Shown: positions 36,809-45,647, counted from the first letter of the stretch. The stretch is 64,000 bases of DNA from Oryzicola mucosus (GCF_014534685.1 NZ_JACVVX010000001.1:434001-498000); one strand, 5' to 3'. Made by a program: numbers and translations. The notes: generated from the letters alone by a model not told the origin.

Positions 36809-37337
36809 ATGCCTGTTCGGCATCGCGTCGTCCAATATCAGCGAGAACGGCAACCTGCGGTGGTATCTCCACCCCAGGGCGTATGACCCTGTGCGCTGTA
36901 ATCCACACATGGTCGCCAATGGTGACAGGCAGCGCAAAGAACGGAAAATCCGGTCTGCTCCAATCGTGGCTGCCTGTGAGAATTTTCACGCCTTGGCTGA
37001 TGCACACATTATTGCCGATCTCGACCCGACACAGATTATCGATCCACACGCCCTCTCCCAGCCAGACGTAGTCGCCGACGTTCAGAAACCACGGATACTT
37101 GATGTTTACGCCGGGCTTGCAAACAAAACCGGTACCGACCCTCGCGCCGAACAGGCGTAGAAGTGCCGCTTTTGCTCTGCTTGGCAGCAGCCCGACGATC
37201 GCAGATTGGAACACCAACGCGTTGACGATGTACCAAACAATCCGCCACCCATAACCCCAGTTTCCATCGATCGCCGGCCGCTGGAACTCGCCTAACTTCA
37301 AGGCAGCTATCCGCTGAAAGGCTGGTCTATCCGTCAC
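36789..37337 (-). CDS. Colanic-acid-type acetyltransferase (WcaF-like, hexapeptide repeat)
   Basis: A 182-residue left-handed beta-helix acyltransferase using acetyl-CoA. WcaF-like features are GNWGYGWRIVWYIVNALVFQS at the N terminus and the hexapeptide coils KPGVNIKYPWFLNVGDYVWLGEGVW, with catalytic His in ILTGSHDW near residue 123. It modifies a sugar before export, in contrast to the periplasmic acyltransferase at 26789-28729. Its stop is four bases from a possible GTG start of the flippase. Confidence 0.9.
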   Translation of the reverse strand: MTDRPAFQRIAALKLGEFQRPAIDGNWGYGWRIVWYIVNALVFQSAIVGLLPSRAKAALLRLFGARVGTGFVCKPGVNIKYPWFLNVGDYVWLGEGVWIDNLCRVEIGNNVCISQGVKILTGSHDWSRPDFPFFALPVTIGDHVWITAHRVIRPGVEIPPQVAVLADIGRRDAEQAYAKLQA

Positions 37338-37368
37338 AGCTTTGTTCCATTAGATCTTTGAGATGAAT

Positions 37369-38667
37369 TCAACTTTTCGCCCAATGGTTGGCGCGCTGGG
37401 CGAAGCGTAAATGTCGCGCTCGCCGACCCTTGTCGCGAACCACGTTCCGAGAGGTTGTCCATATCATCCCGACTGTGGCCCAGAATATCGGAGTGCCCGC
37501 GCCACCAGGCGAGAACAACCAAGATTCGAACTGTGCGTTAGCGACCATCCCAACCAAGCTGCCGATCATCAGCGCAAGGAGCATACGATCCTCGCGCATG
37601 CTGGCGGTCATGGCTGCTCTTACCCCTTGGATAAGCACAGCGATGATGAAACCGACAAACAAACCAAAACCCAACAGGCCTACCTCTTCGATGATCGCCA
37701 GCGAGACGTTGCCTTTCTCGCGGCCATATTCCATTGCCGCCAAGCCCACATCGTAGGTGTTGAAGCCAAAAGAAACACCATAACCCAGGCCGAAGAGGCC
37801 CCCTTGAGCGGCGCCTTCGTAGGAAAGAGACCAATTGTCCTCTCGGGAAGCCAACACCGACGTTGCCAAGGGGTCCCCCTTATAAACAAACTGCACGACC
37901 AGAGAGTCGATCAATGCCGGGAACAATATTGACAACAGGACGGAGAAAGCCGCCATTCCAGCGAGAACGACAACAAACCGTTGCGCACCTCGTCCGAGCA
38001 GATAAATAACGAGCATGATTGCCGCGCCGAGTAGACTTGCCCGCGACAACGAACTTGCCAAAAGGTAACCGATATAAATGAGAATGGCGATGTGCAAGCG
38101 CCTTGTGCCGCGTGTTGTATCCGGTCGAGCAAGGTACCACAGCGGAAGTGGAAGCGAAAAAAGAGCCAACAGCCCAAGGAAATTGGAGTTGGCGGTGAGC
38201 CCGCGGTACAGGTTGACCGTTTCGTTCATCTGCACTTTCGACGAGGCTATGCCAAGACCTCCCAGACCGGAGAGGATGGTCAGGATGAGGACAGGCCAAA
38301 GCACATTGAAGCTGTCCCAGCGCCTAGCACTTGCCGCCCACACCGCCCCGGCGGCGGAATAAGCGATTGCAACCAACAGAAAGGTCACCGATTTCAACCC
38401 GGTCAGGTTGGGTAGCGGAGACCAGAACGTGGAGAATGTGGCGTAGACCAAAAGAGGCAAACCAAACGCCGCCGCATAGCCACGCAGACCCGAAAACAGT
38501 CGACCGGTAACGAACAGAGCCAATACGAGCAAGAGAAGCACCACCCATCTTGCCAACGGGTTCAGGACCACGTTTACGTAAGCTATGCTCGGCCCCACCG
38601 ATGCGGCGAAACCCAATGCCAGCAGCAGGCCACTCCACGTGCGGTCTTTCAGTTGCAGCGCTCTCAA
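37369..38667 (-). CDS. O-antigen polymerase family protein (Wzy-like, island copy 1)
   Basis: A 432-residue integral membrane protein with about eleven hydrophobic segments and the PF04932 region ASSLSRASLLGAAIMLVIYLLG. The large loop contains GLFGLGYGVSFGF instead of the HNEY motif found in copy 2. The only plausible start is TTG at 38667, directly adjoining the stop of the preceding glycosyltransferase (TGATTG). Position among the glycosyltransferases and flippase makes it the best candidate for the repeat-unit polymerase. Confidence 0.85.
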   Translation of the reverse strand: MRALQLKDRTWSGLLLALGFAASVGPSIAYVNVVLNPLARWVVLLLLVLALFVTGRLFSGLRGYAAAFGLPLLVYATFSTFWSPLPNLTGLKSVTFLLVAIAYSAAGAVWAASARRWDSFNVLWPVLILTILSGLGGLGIASSKVQMNETVNLYRGLTANSNFLGLLALFSLPLPLWYLARPDTTRGTRRLHIAILIYIGYLLASSLSRASLLGAAIMLVIYLLGRGAQRFVVVLAGMAAFSVLLSILFPALIDSLVVQFVYKGDPLATSVLASREDNWSLSYEGAAQGGLFGLGYGVSFGFNTYDVGLAAMEYGREKGNVSLAIIEEVGLLGFGLFVGFIIAVLIQGVRAAMTASMREDRMLLALMIGSLVGMVANAQFESWLFSPGGAGTPIFWATVGMIWTTSRNVVRDKGRRARHLRFAQRANHWAKS

Positions 38668-39807
38668 TCAGGTAGCGTCCTGAAGGCCCGGCTGTCGGTC
38701 TGACAGGCTGTCCCTCCATGCGGCCAAAATGTTTCCGGCCCACGCTTCGGTGGTCCAATCGGCGATTGTCGCCGCTGCATTGCCCTTTAGAAACGTGCGC
38801 AATGCAGGACCGTGCGACAAGCGCGCCAGCGCCGAGCCAAGCGCTTCAACGCTGTGCGTTGGAAAGATCAGCCCATTCACCTCGTCTTGAATCAAATCCC
38901 CAATACAACCCGCGCAATCCGCAACAATGACGGTCAAGCCTGCAACCAACGCCTCGTTTACGACAAGTCCCCATGACTCGGAGCGCGACGGCACCACCAA
39001 GACATCCGCCGAGGCGAATTGCGCCCAAAGCGCCGGCCCCTCCAGCCTTCCGCGTGATACGATGCGAGGATCGGCCCTTGCTGCGGCCTCGATCTTCCCT
39101 CTCATTGTCCCATCGCCCACGACAATCAGCCGCGCCGACTTTGACACCTCTTCTCGATTGAACGCAGCAAGCAGCAGATCCGGACCTTTGACCGGCTCGA
39201 GACGGCCGACATATAGAAAAACAGGTGCATCTTCAGCGACGCCCAACGCCTCTCGAACTTCGCGACGCCGGCGCAATCTCTCCTGGCTTAAAAAAGCGGT
39301 TGCGGCACTGACATCAACCGTCATACGAGCGACGAAAATCCGATCGGGTAAAATCCCTTGGTCGCGGAGATATTGGCTTTGACGGGAACCAGCAGGCGTA
39401 AACCGATCGATCAGCCGCATCACTGTTCTCTTTGCCGCAGCGCGTAAACCTCTGGATGTGCTGATGTGGGTGTCGGACATCGAGATCACCTTTGCGCCCA
39501 GCAAACGGCTCATGATGATCACGGCGATGATCACAGGATGGCTCCAACCCGCGACAAAAACGACACCCGGGCGCTTTCTACGAAGTTCACGCCAGAGCGT
39601 TGCCGCAGCTGCCAGCGTTCCCTTAGGGAGTACACGGCCTCCCGATTGCTCTAGTGATCGCTCCCAGGCCTGGGTCAGTGTTCGGGTAATAAACCAGGTT
39701 TCCACAGGGGCTGGCCATCGACCACTCAATTCTTCGCCTAGCCGCGTAATGTATGGCGCAGGTTCGATGAAGACGCAAAACGCCCGGGGAGTTGAGTCTC
39801 CGCTCAC
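38668..39807 (-). CDS. Glycosyltransferase family 4
   Basis: A 379-residue GT-B enzyme. The C-terminal domain shows FLYVGRLEPVKGPDLLLAAF and the E-x7-E donor motif PSRSESWGLVVNEALVAGL near residue 285. The N-terminal half is diverged, with AGWSHPVIIAVIIMSRLLGAKVISMSDTH. It starts with GTG overlapping the upstream stop (GTGA), and its own stop touches the TTG of the polymerase, so it lies in a tight translational chain. Confidence 0.87.
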   Translation of the reverse strand: MSGDSTPRAFCVFIEPAPYITRLGEELSGRWPAPVETWFITRTLTQAWERSLEQSGGRVLPKGTLAAAATLWRELRRKRPGVVFVAGWSHPVIIAVIIMSRLLGAKVISMSDTHISTSRGLRAAAKRTVMRLIDRFTPAGSRQSQYLRDQGILPDRIFVARMTVDVSAATAFLSQERLRRRREVREALGVAEDAPVFLYVGRLEPVKGPDLLLAAFNREEVSKSARLIVVGDGTMRGKIEAAARADPRIVSRGRLEGPALWAQFASADVLVVPSRSESWGLVVNEALVAGLTVIVADCAGCIGDLIQDEVNGLIFPTHSVEALGSALARLSHGPALRTFLKGNAAATIADWTTEAWAGNILAAWRDSLSDRQPGLQDAT

Positions 39808-41105
39808 GGAGCGACGACACGGCTGGTAGAGAGGCTTACGGTAGACGGCCTCGATGTGTTTTCAGCGACAACCGTCCTTATCAAATCGGTCATTCTCGAC
39901 GCGTGCGCCTGCCAAGTCGCCTGCGTCGCTGCATATGATGCCCCCTGTGCAGCGATCCGGCGCCATGCTGTTCGGTCAGCTTGCTGCAAAATTGGCTCTA
40001 ACGTCTGCACCAGAGCATCGACAGAACGCGGTTCAACCAGGAGTCCAGTCTCCCCATCCACAATGAATTGAGCTGGCCCTTGCCCTCTCACCCCGACGGT
40101 CAAAAGCCCAGCGGCCATGGCTTCAAGATATGCCACCCCGAATGCTTCGCGGTATGACGGCAAAACGAAAACGTCACATTGCGCAAGTTCATCGAGTACG
40201 CGCGTGTTGCTCTGCGCACCCAAGAACCGGACATGATCGCCAAGATTCGCGGCGTCGACTTGATGGCGGAGCGCCGGCTTTTCAGGCCCCTCCCCGATAA
40301 CCGTCAGTCTCCAGTGAGCGACACCGGCTAGGCAGAGACGGTGCAAGGCCGCGACCAGCAGGTCCACGCCTTTACCTTCTTGTAGATTGGAAACGGTGAT
40401 CAACTCTAAGGGTTTGCAATCGGGAACCGGAACCACGCGTGTTTTCGGGGGTGGCCTGACCCCATTCCAGACTACGCAGACGTGATCGGCACGGCCGGCC
40501 AGCTTTGCCGCATAGGCCCGCAGGGGTTCTCCTACAATAACAAGGCGATCCGCTGCAGAAAGAGATCGTCGGAAACGCTCTACTTGTTGACCGCCGGAAA
40601 TGTATTCCCGATTGGTATTTTCACCGTGCAGAACCACAATGACAGGCAAACCAATCGTCCCAGCGATCTCAACGGCGCCGCTTGCAAGTCCTTCGGAGTG
40701 AACAATCAGAACATCGGGCCGTCGATCTTTAAAGGCCCTCTGTAAGCTGCGCTTTACCGTCCCATCGAGAGCCAAGTTTGTCAAACGTCGTAAGAAACCG
40801 CGTGGCAATGCTAGATAGCGGCTTGTCTCAAGTCGCTCCAAGCTGTGAAATGCGGCAGTATCGATCTTGCCTTGATGTTCGCGGGGTGCAAACCGCTCTA
40901 GGAAGTTCGGGACAATTCCCCGCAACACTGCAACGCGCACCCGGTGGCCCATCTCCGCCAGCGCCCCAACGGACTCAGCAATAAATGGTGCAGGCCATCC
41001 GCCCGGCCGGTTGGGAAACCAAGGTGTGATTACGAAAATATCAAGAGCGCCATCGGCTGCGTTCGCACGTCTCAAAGCCGTATCTTTAGACTTCAGGGGC
41101 TGCAT
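39804..41105 (-). CDS. Glycosyltransferase family 4
   Basis: A 433-residue GT-B enzyme. It starts around IFVITPWFPNRPGGWPAPFIAESVGALAEMGHRV, a GT4 acceptor loop, and ends with ELITVSNLQEGKGVDLLVAAL and donor motif PSYREAFGVAYLEAMAAGL. Its stop overlaps the next GTG. It is the second glycosyltransferase after the GT2 enzyme in operon order and probably adds an early sugar of the repeat. Confidence 0.87.
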   Translation of the reverse strand: MQPLKSKDTALRRANAADGALDIFVITPWFPNRPGGWPAPFIAESVGALAEMGHRVRVAVLRGIVPNFLERFAPREHQGKIDTAAFHSLERLETSRYLALPRGFLRRLTNLALDGTVKRSLQRAFKDRRPDVLIVHSEGLASGAVEIAGTIGLPVIVVLHGENTNREYISGGQQVERFRRSLSAADRLVIVGEPLRAYAAKLAGRADHVCVVWNGVRPPPKTRVVPVPDCKPLELITVSNLQEGKGVDLLVAALHRLCLAGVAHWRLTVIGEGPEKPALRHQVDAANLGDHVRFLGAQSNTRVLDELAQCDVFVLPSYREAFGVAYLEAMAAGLLTVGVRGQGPAQFIVDGETGLLVEPRSVDALVQTLEPILQQADRTAWRRIAAQGASYAATQATWQAHASRMTDLIRTVVAENTSRPSTVSLSTSRVVAP

Positions 41106-41157
41106 ATCTCAGTCTTCTGCCATCCAGTTCGGCCCGGGCCGTACCAGAACTTCGCTC

Positions 41158-41910
41158 TTATGCCTGCCGCACCAGGAACTGGCCCACTTTGGACAGGTTC
41201 TTCAACGCCAGAGTCGAAAGTCCGCCCACCCGGTTTCGCCGGATCGCGCGGTAGTCCTCCGCCATCTTCTGACGAACTTTAGCGAAGTTGCGATTGCTGA
41301 TCCCTCCCACGCGCATCTTATAGAGAACCTCAGGAATGTAGATCGACTTGCCTGTGGTGCGCGAGAAGTAGCGCAGGATGAAATCGTAGTCCGCGGCGAT
41401 GCCAAAACCAATATCGAAGGCTCCGTACCGCTCGTAGACATGACGCCGGACATAGAGCGTAGGGTGGGCCGGCATCCATCCGCGCCTCAACCTCCCAGGG
41501 CGAAAAGGGCCTGTAGACCAATGCCGGATGACGCGTGAGGTGTCTGACTGGGCCACATAGTCGAGGTCGCTGAAGACAGCTTCAACGGCGGGATCTTCGA
41601 AAGCTTCCGCAATCCGCTCCAAGACGCCGGGATGCGCCAGGAAATCGTCACTGTGAATGAAGCCGATCACATCGCCCTCGGCATGCTGAATTCCCTTGTT
41701 CAGCGCATCGTAGACACCTCGGTCAGACTCGCTGATCAATCGCATCCGATCGTGCTGGACCTGTTGAATGGCAGCGAGGGAGCCGTCTTTGGATTTGCCC
41801 TCCACGACGATGTGATCGAAGTTCAAATAGGTCTGCGCAGCGACGCTGGCGATCGCTTCGCCGACGGTTGTCTCCGAATTGAAAACAGCGGTTATGAGAG
41901 AGATTTTCAC
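41158..41910 (-). CDS. Glycosyltransferase family 2 (WcaE-like)
   Basis: A 250-residue GT-A enzyme: ISLITAVFNSETTVGEAIASV at the N terminus, then SESDRGVYDALNKGI and GFIHSDDFL (the DxD-like metal site) near residue 88, as in the colanic acid WcaE group. It starts with GTG, which overlaps the stop of a small upstream frame by four bases. Being nearest to the initiating transferase and fcl, it may add the second sugar. Confidence 0.87.
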   Translation of the reverse strand: MKISLITAVFNSETTVGEAIASVAAQTYLNFDHIVVEGKSKDGSLAAIQQVQHDRMRLISESDRGVYDALNKGIQHAEGDVIGFIHSDDFLAHPGVLERIAEAFEDPAVEAVFSDLDYVAQSDTSRVIRHWSTGPFRPGRLRRGWMPAHPTLYVRRHVYERYGAFDIGFGIAADYDFILRYFSRTTGKSIYIPEVLYKMRVGGISNRNFAKVRQKMAEDYRAIRRNRVGGLSTLALKNLSKVGQFLVRQA

Positions 41911-42089
41911 GCGGTCACCGGAAAGGCAAGGTCGTCGAATGAAGGCGTTCGCGCCATGTCAGCCGAACGATCCATCGGATTGAAAATGCCGTTGTTGTTG
42001 CTCGGCGGTATTTCAAGAACGCCGCCAACGGCGAAAGTGACGCAGCATCGACGGCACTTGCCGTGGGCAAATCCTTCGGGAGGTGCCAA
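41907..42089 (-). pseudogene. Short frame coupled to the GT2 gene, possible gene remnant
   Basis: A 60-residue frame starting with TTG and ending ...MARTPSFDDLAFPVTA, whose TGA overlaps the GT2 GTG in the same GTGA arrangement as functional neighbours. No ribosome binding site or family is evident; a stop lies just upstream. It could be the 3' end of a gene lost by deletion, or a short translated leader. Confidence 0.3.
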
Positions 42090-42128
42090 GGCAAGGCCGT
42101 CTACGGGACCGCGACAATTCTTAACAGG

Positions 42129-43091
42129 CTACAACGCCGAATGGCTGACACCGCGCAACTCGGATTGTTCGAGATACCAGCGATACGTGGCCTCAATGCC
42201 CTCGCGCAGGTTCATCTTGTGCTTCCATCCGAGATTGTGAAGCTTGGTGATATCGACCAGCTTTCGCGGAGAGCCATCAGGCTTGGACCGATCGTAGTCG
42301 AACCCGCCCTTGAAGCCCACGACGTCGCCGATCAGTTTGGTGAGATCTCCGATAGTAATCTCTTCGCCGGTTCCGATATTGACGATTTCGCTTTCGGAAT
42401 AGGTGCGCGCCAAGAATACCAACGCATCGGCGAGATCGTCGACATAGAGAAACTCCCGCAGCGCCGAGCCCGTTCCCCAAACTGTCATGGATTTACCGGA
42501 GATTTTGGCGTCCTCAGCCTTGCGGAGAAGCGCCGGCAGCACATGGCTGCTGGCAAGGTCAAAATTGTCACCCGGGCCGTAGAGATTGGTCGGCTGTGCA
42601 GCAATGAAGTCACAGCCATACTGAGCGCGGTAGGCCTGACAAAGCTTGATACAAGCGATCTTGGCAACCGCATACCACTCATTGGTGGGTTCGAGCGGTC
42701 CGGATAGCAGCGCACTTTCCGGAATCGGCTGCGGCGCAAACTTTGGGTAGATGCAGGATGACCCGAGATAGACGAGCTTTTCGACCCCAAACTCACGCGC
42801 CGCCTCAATGACGTTCGCGCCGATCATGAGGTTATCGTACAGAAATTCCGCCGGTCGCGTGCTGTTCGCCAGGATCCCACCCACAGTTGCGGCAGCATGG
42901 AACACCACTTGCGGGCGAGCCTCGTTCATCCAGGCGTAGACGGAAGCTTGGTTTCGCAAGTCTACCGTATCGCGTGTCGCGGTCAGGACGGTGCAATTTT
43001 CCAAGGCGAGACGCCTGACGATCGCTTGACCCACCATGCCTCGGTGCCCGGCAACCCAGACGCGCTGGCCGGAAAGTTCATAGGTTGTCAT
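42129..43091 (-). CDS. fcl: GDP-L-fucose synthase
   Basis: A 320-residue bifunctional epimerase/reductase turning GDP-4-keto-6-deoxymannose into GDP-L-fucose. NADPH motif VAGHRGMVGQA near residue 14, LGSSCIYP with the catalytic Ser/Cys, and YAVAKIACIKLCQAYR with Tyr-x-x-x-Lys near 140 are diagnostic. The ATG at 43091 gives the standard length. It works with gmd at 25526-26647 in the same island. Confidence 0.96.
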   Translation of the reverse strand: MTTYELSGQRVWVAGHRGMVGQAIVRRLALENCTVLTATRDTVDLRNQASVYAWMNEARPQVVFHAAATVGGILANSTRPAEFLYDNLMIGANVIEAAREFGVEKLVYLGSSCIYPKFAPQPIPESALLSGPLEPTNEWYAVAKIACIKLCQAYRAQYGCDFIAAQPTNLYGPGDNFDLASSHVLPALLRKAEDAKISGKSMTVWGTGSALREFLYVDDLADALVFLARTYSESEIVNIGTGEEITIGDLTKLIGDVVGFKGGFDYDRSKPDGSPRKLVDITKLHNLGWKHKMNLREGIEATYRWYLEQSELRGVSHSAL

Positions 43092-43125
43092 AATGCTCTC
43101 AGCATAACCAAAAGGGCGAACACGG

Positions 43126-44430
43126 TCAGCGGGACCCGGCACCTGTCAGAACCGTTTTAAACGTCTTTAAGATGATTATCACATCAAGCCAGTATGAGAA
43201 ATTCTTGATGTAGTAGAAGTCGTAGTGCAGCTTTTCCAGAACGGCGTCCTTCTCGACCACATGGCCCTGGTTGATCTGCGCCCATCCCGTGATCCCGGGC
43301 CGTACGATATGACGGTAGACATAGAAGGGCAGTTCTTTTTCGTACCATTTCGACAGAGCAATCGCCTCCGGTCGAGGCCCTATCCAACTCATCTCTCCAC
43401 GTAAAATGTTGATCAACTGAGGCAATTCATCGATTCGGGATCGCCGCAAGAAGCGCCCCAACCTCGTCACTCTGGGATCGGCTTCGAGCGTCATCGCATC
43501 CTTCAATCGGTCGACAACGTCTTTTGCGCCTGAGGGCCCGGAGACGTCCTCCGTTCGAACTCGCATTGTCCTCAGCTTGTAGACGTTAAACGTCTTCCCC
43601 CTGTACCCAATCCGCTCTTGTTTGAAGAACGCCGGGCCAGTCGTTTCAAGTCGAATTGCCACGGCTAAAACTGCAATCAACGGACCTAGAACCACTAGGC
43701 CGACTGCCGCCGCGACCCAGTCCAAAACCTGCTTGATCTTGATATAGGCCTGGTTGGGATTGATCGAACCCAGCGTGTTCTCGGAGAGATGCTCTATCTC
43801 GGTTCGTCCTGTGAGCGCCTCGGTGACCTGCCGGAAATGAAAAACCGGTAGACCGCCTAGTGCCGCCGAGGCGATCACCCGCTCCCATTCGTTCGTCAGG
43901 TTTGCCCGTAGATCAGCGGTAAGTCCATAAAACTCCTCCAGTGGTTGATCTGCGTCGACCAATTCAACCCACTCGACTTTGGGAATTCGCATCAGCGTGC
44001 CAACTGCACCGCCCGGTACGACGGCCATACGGTAGACTTCATTCCGCCTGACCACCAAAAATATGAACAGGAACCAGAATAGAGAAGCGCAGAAACTTGC
44101 GACGACATGGAACCGGCTATAGTCCAGACGAAATGCAAACAGCACCAAGATCGCCATTCCGTATGTCGCCGTAAGGGTCGGGAAGACATAAAGGCCTTCA
44201 TTGAAGCCCGGGTAGATCGAGACCCTTCTGAGAAAATACAAGGCGATTGTGACAGCGAAGAAGCTCGCGATGATCGAGTTGCTTAAGGTCGCAGCCTGAA
44301 GCCCTTCCGACCCCATCGTTGGCGACAAGAGATACGGCAGAACGATCGCGGAGAAGATTGCCCCAAGCAACTGATACCGTATTCTAAGCAGCGTACGCCG
44401 TCGTCCGCCGTGCAATTTACGAGTACTCAA
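43126..44430 (-). CDS. Initiating undecaprenyl-phosphate sugar phosphotransferase (WcaJ/ExoY family)
   Basis: A 434-residue polyprenyl glycosylphosphotransferase that loads the first sugar phosphate onto undecaprenyl phosphate. The N-terminal half has about four membrane helices and a soluble CoA-binding-like region; the catalytic C-terminal bacterial-transferase domain runs from about 245, with KQERIGYRGKTFNVYKLRTM, SRIDELPQLINILRGEMSWIGPRPE and a PGITGWAQINQG loop. The start appears to be TTG at 44430, with no nearby ATG, giving weak initiation. The sugar could be glucose, galactose or GlcNAc. Confidence 0.93.
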   Translation of the reverse strand: MSTRKLHGGRRRTLLRIRYQLLGAIFSAIVLPYLLSPTMGSEGLQAATLSNSIIASFFAVTIALYFLRRVSIYPGFNEGLYVFPTLTATYGMAILVLFAFRLDYSRFHVVASFCASLFWFLFIFLVVRRNEVYRMAVVPGGAVGTLMRIPKVEWVELVDADQPLEEFYGLTADLRANLTNEWERVIASAALGGLPVFHFRQVTEALTGRTEIEHLSENTLGSINPNQAYIKIKQVLDWVAAAVGLVVLGPLIAVLAVAIRLETTGPAFFKQERIGYRGKTFNVYKLRTMRVRTEDVSGPSGAKDVVDRLKDAMTLEADPRVTRLGRFLRRSRIDELPQLINILRGEMSWIGPRPEAIALSKWYEKELPFYVYRHIVRPGITGWAQINQGHVVEKDAVLEKLHYDFYYIKNFSYWLDVIIILKTFKTVLTGAGSR

Positions 44431-44497
44431 GGGCTATCCGCAAGCAAAGCTACCGCACTCGACGTCGCTTCGCCGAGCAAAATATCCAGTTGGGTCG

Positions 44498-45049
44498 CTA
44501 ATCCTGAAGACGGATGCTTCCTCTCTCTAGTCGAACTGCTACGGAGCCATTCAGCAATTCGACCAACACACGGCAACGGCCGTTTGGTTCCAGCTTTTGT
44601 AGTGTACCTGCAAGATTTGCGAAAGGCCCCGTGGATATTAGAACGCTCGACCCGGGCGCTATTTTTTCTTCCGGCCGTAAAATGCCCAGTTCGTCCGTAC
44701 GCGCGATCAGCGACTCGACCACCCCGATCGGCAGAGGCAGAGGAGTCTCACCCTGCATAATCAGCGTACTAATGCCGCGCGTACTGTTTATCGCGCGCCA
44801 CCGCGTGTTGGCAGTGTTGAAAAAAACGAACAGATAGCCAGGGAAAAACGGGACCCTCCTCAGATGAAACCGCTGCCTGCGTCGAACGGTGGTCTCTATC
44901 TGCGGAACAAATGCTTTGTAGCCCTGGCGCCTTAGATGAAGCTCGCCAATCCGCCACTTCCCGGGTTGCGTGCGTGCAACGTGCCATCTCTCCCGTGCAG
45001 GCGTGTTCAATTCTGGATATCCCGCACCACACGTCATAGCTGTATGCAT
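44498..45049 (-). CDS. NusG/RfaH-like transcription antiterminator
   Basis: A 183-residue NusG paralogue. The N-terminal NGN domain (about 20-115) shows RWHVARTQPGKWRIGELHLRRQGYKAFVPQ and FFPGYLFVFFN; the C-terminal KOW segment has PGSSVLISTGPFANLAGTLQKL and residues 145-180. It is the first gene of the island's single-direction 28-kb gene run, exactly where RfaH, LoaP or UpxY regulators sit in other surface-glycan operons. It probably lets RNA polymerase read the whole run. The housekeeping NusG would be elsewhere. Confidence 0.88.
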   Translation of the reverse strand: MHTAMTCGAGYPELNTPARERWHVARTQPGKWRIGELHLRRQGYKAFVPQIETTVRRRQRFHLRRVPFFPGYLFVFFNTANTRWRAINSTRGISTLIMQGETPLPLPIGVVESLIARTDELGILRPEEKIAPGSSVLISTGPFANLAGTLQKLEPNGRCRVLVELLNGSVAVRLERGSIRLQD

Positions 45050-45350
45050 CGTCCCAGCTTGTCGCCGCCCTCCGCAAACAGGGTCGAGACAACCAGATTT
45101 CGGCCGAACTTTTCGTGCTTGAACTCACGCCTCGGCAGTTGAAACAGATCAAGCTCAATCGGGATTCGGCGTCGGCACCTGATCATGTCTTATTGTATTG
45201 ATGCTCAAAAACTGGGCAGAATAATCTACTATTACACTCAACTTTTCAGAAAACAAGCAGATACCGCCGTATTGGCGTTTTTTCTACTGTATATCGCATT
45301 TCGTGACATTTAGGACATATAGAAGGGCAGCATCACGATATTGTTTTATT

Positions 45351-45557
45351 TCAATGGGTTAGTTCGTACATCAGCGCATTCTCGCCGGGGTCCAGATCGG
45401 CCTGAACCACTCCCGATCCGATATCCTGAATCGCATCTCTTTCGCATTCGTTAACGAGGCTAGGCCAACAGCGAATCGTTATTTTTACAGGAGCTGACCA
45501 GCGCGTAGCGTGATCCCGTGGTAACTTGAGGGTATCCGGGAAAGCAAAACGGCCACC
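45351..45557 (-). pseudogene. Startless reading frame at the island edge, possible C-terminal gene remnant
   Basis: A 69-codon open frame without ATG, running from the tRNA terminator and ending ...GSGVVQADLDPGENALMYELTH. Its composition looks protein-like (balanced charged residues, few repeats), but I recognise no family. It may be the surviving 3' end of a gene cut by island integration, or chance. Confidence 0.3.
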
Positions 45558-45568
45558 CTAAGGTGGCC
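45541..45568 (-). terminator. Terminator of tRNA-Gly
   Basis: GGCCACC (45551-45557) pairs with GGTGGCC (45562-45568); on the minus strand GTTTTGCTTT follows. It lies 30 bp past the tRNA 3' end. Confidence 0.75.
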
Positions 45569-45580
45569 GCTTTAATTGCT

Positions 45581-45647
45581 TGCTTCCCGAAGGAAACTGG
45601 AGCGGGTGAGGCGATTCGAACGCCCGACCCCAACCTTGGCAAGGTTG
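45581..45647 (-). repeat. 67-bp att-like direct repeat, right copy, inside intact tRNA-Gly
   Basis: Identical to 16799-16865 over 67 bp, covering the last 50 nt of the tRNA and 17 bp beyond. Same orientation, 28.8 kb apart. It marks the right island boundary, where integration rebuilt a complete tRNA. Confidence 0.85.

Larger units (their letters stand above)
45050..45597 (-). promoter_or_regulatory. Leader/promoter region of the island operon
   Basis: About 550 bp of A+T-rich sequence between the NusG-like gene and tRNA-Gly. No gene start is seen. On the minus strand are a -10-like TACAAT near 45195 and an ops-like GGCGGTAT at 45261-45268 beside a CGCC-AATAC-GGCG hairpin. Further up, 45351-45557 is open but startless. 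This is where the operon's promoter should be. Confidence 0.45.

Noticed and set aside
45258-45285. Plus-strand intrinsic terminator CGCC-GTATT-GGCG-TTTTTT
   Set aside because: The stem is only four bp and no plus-strand transcript unit ends here.
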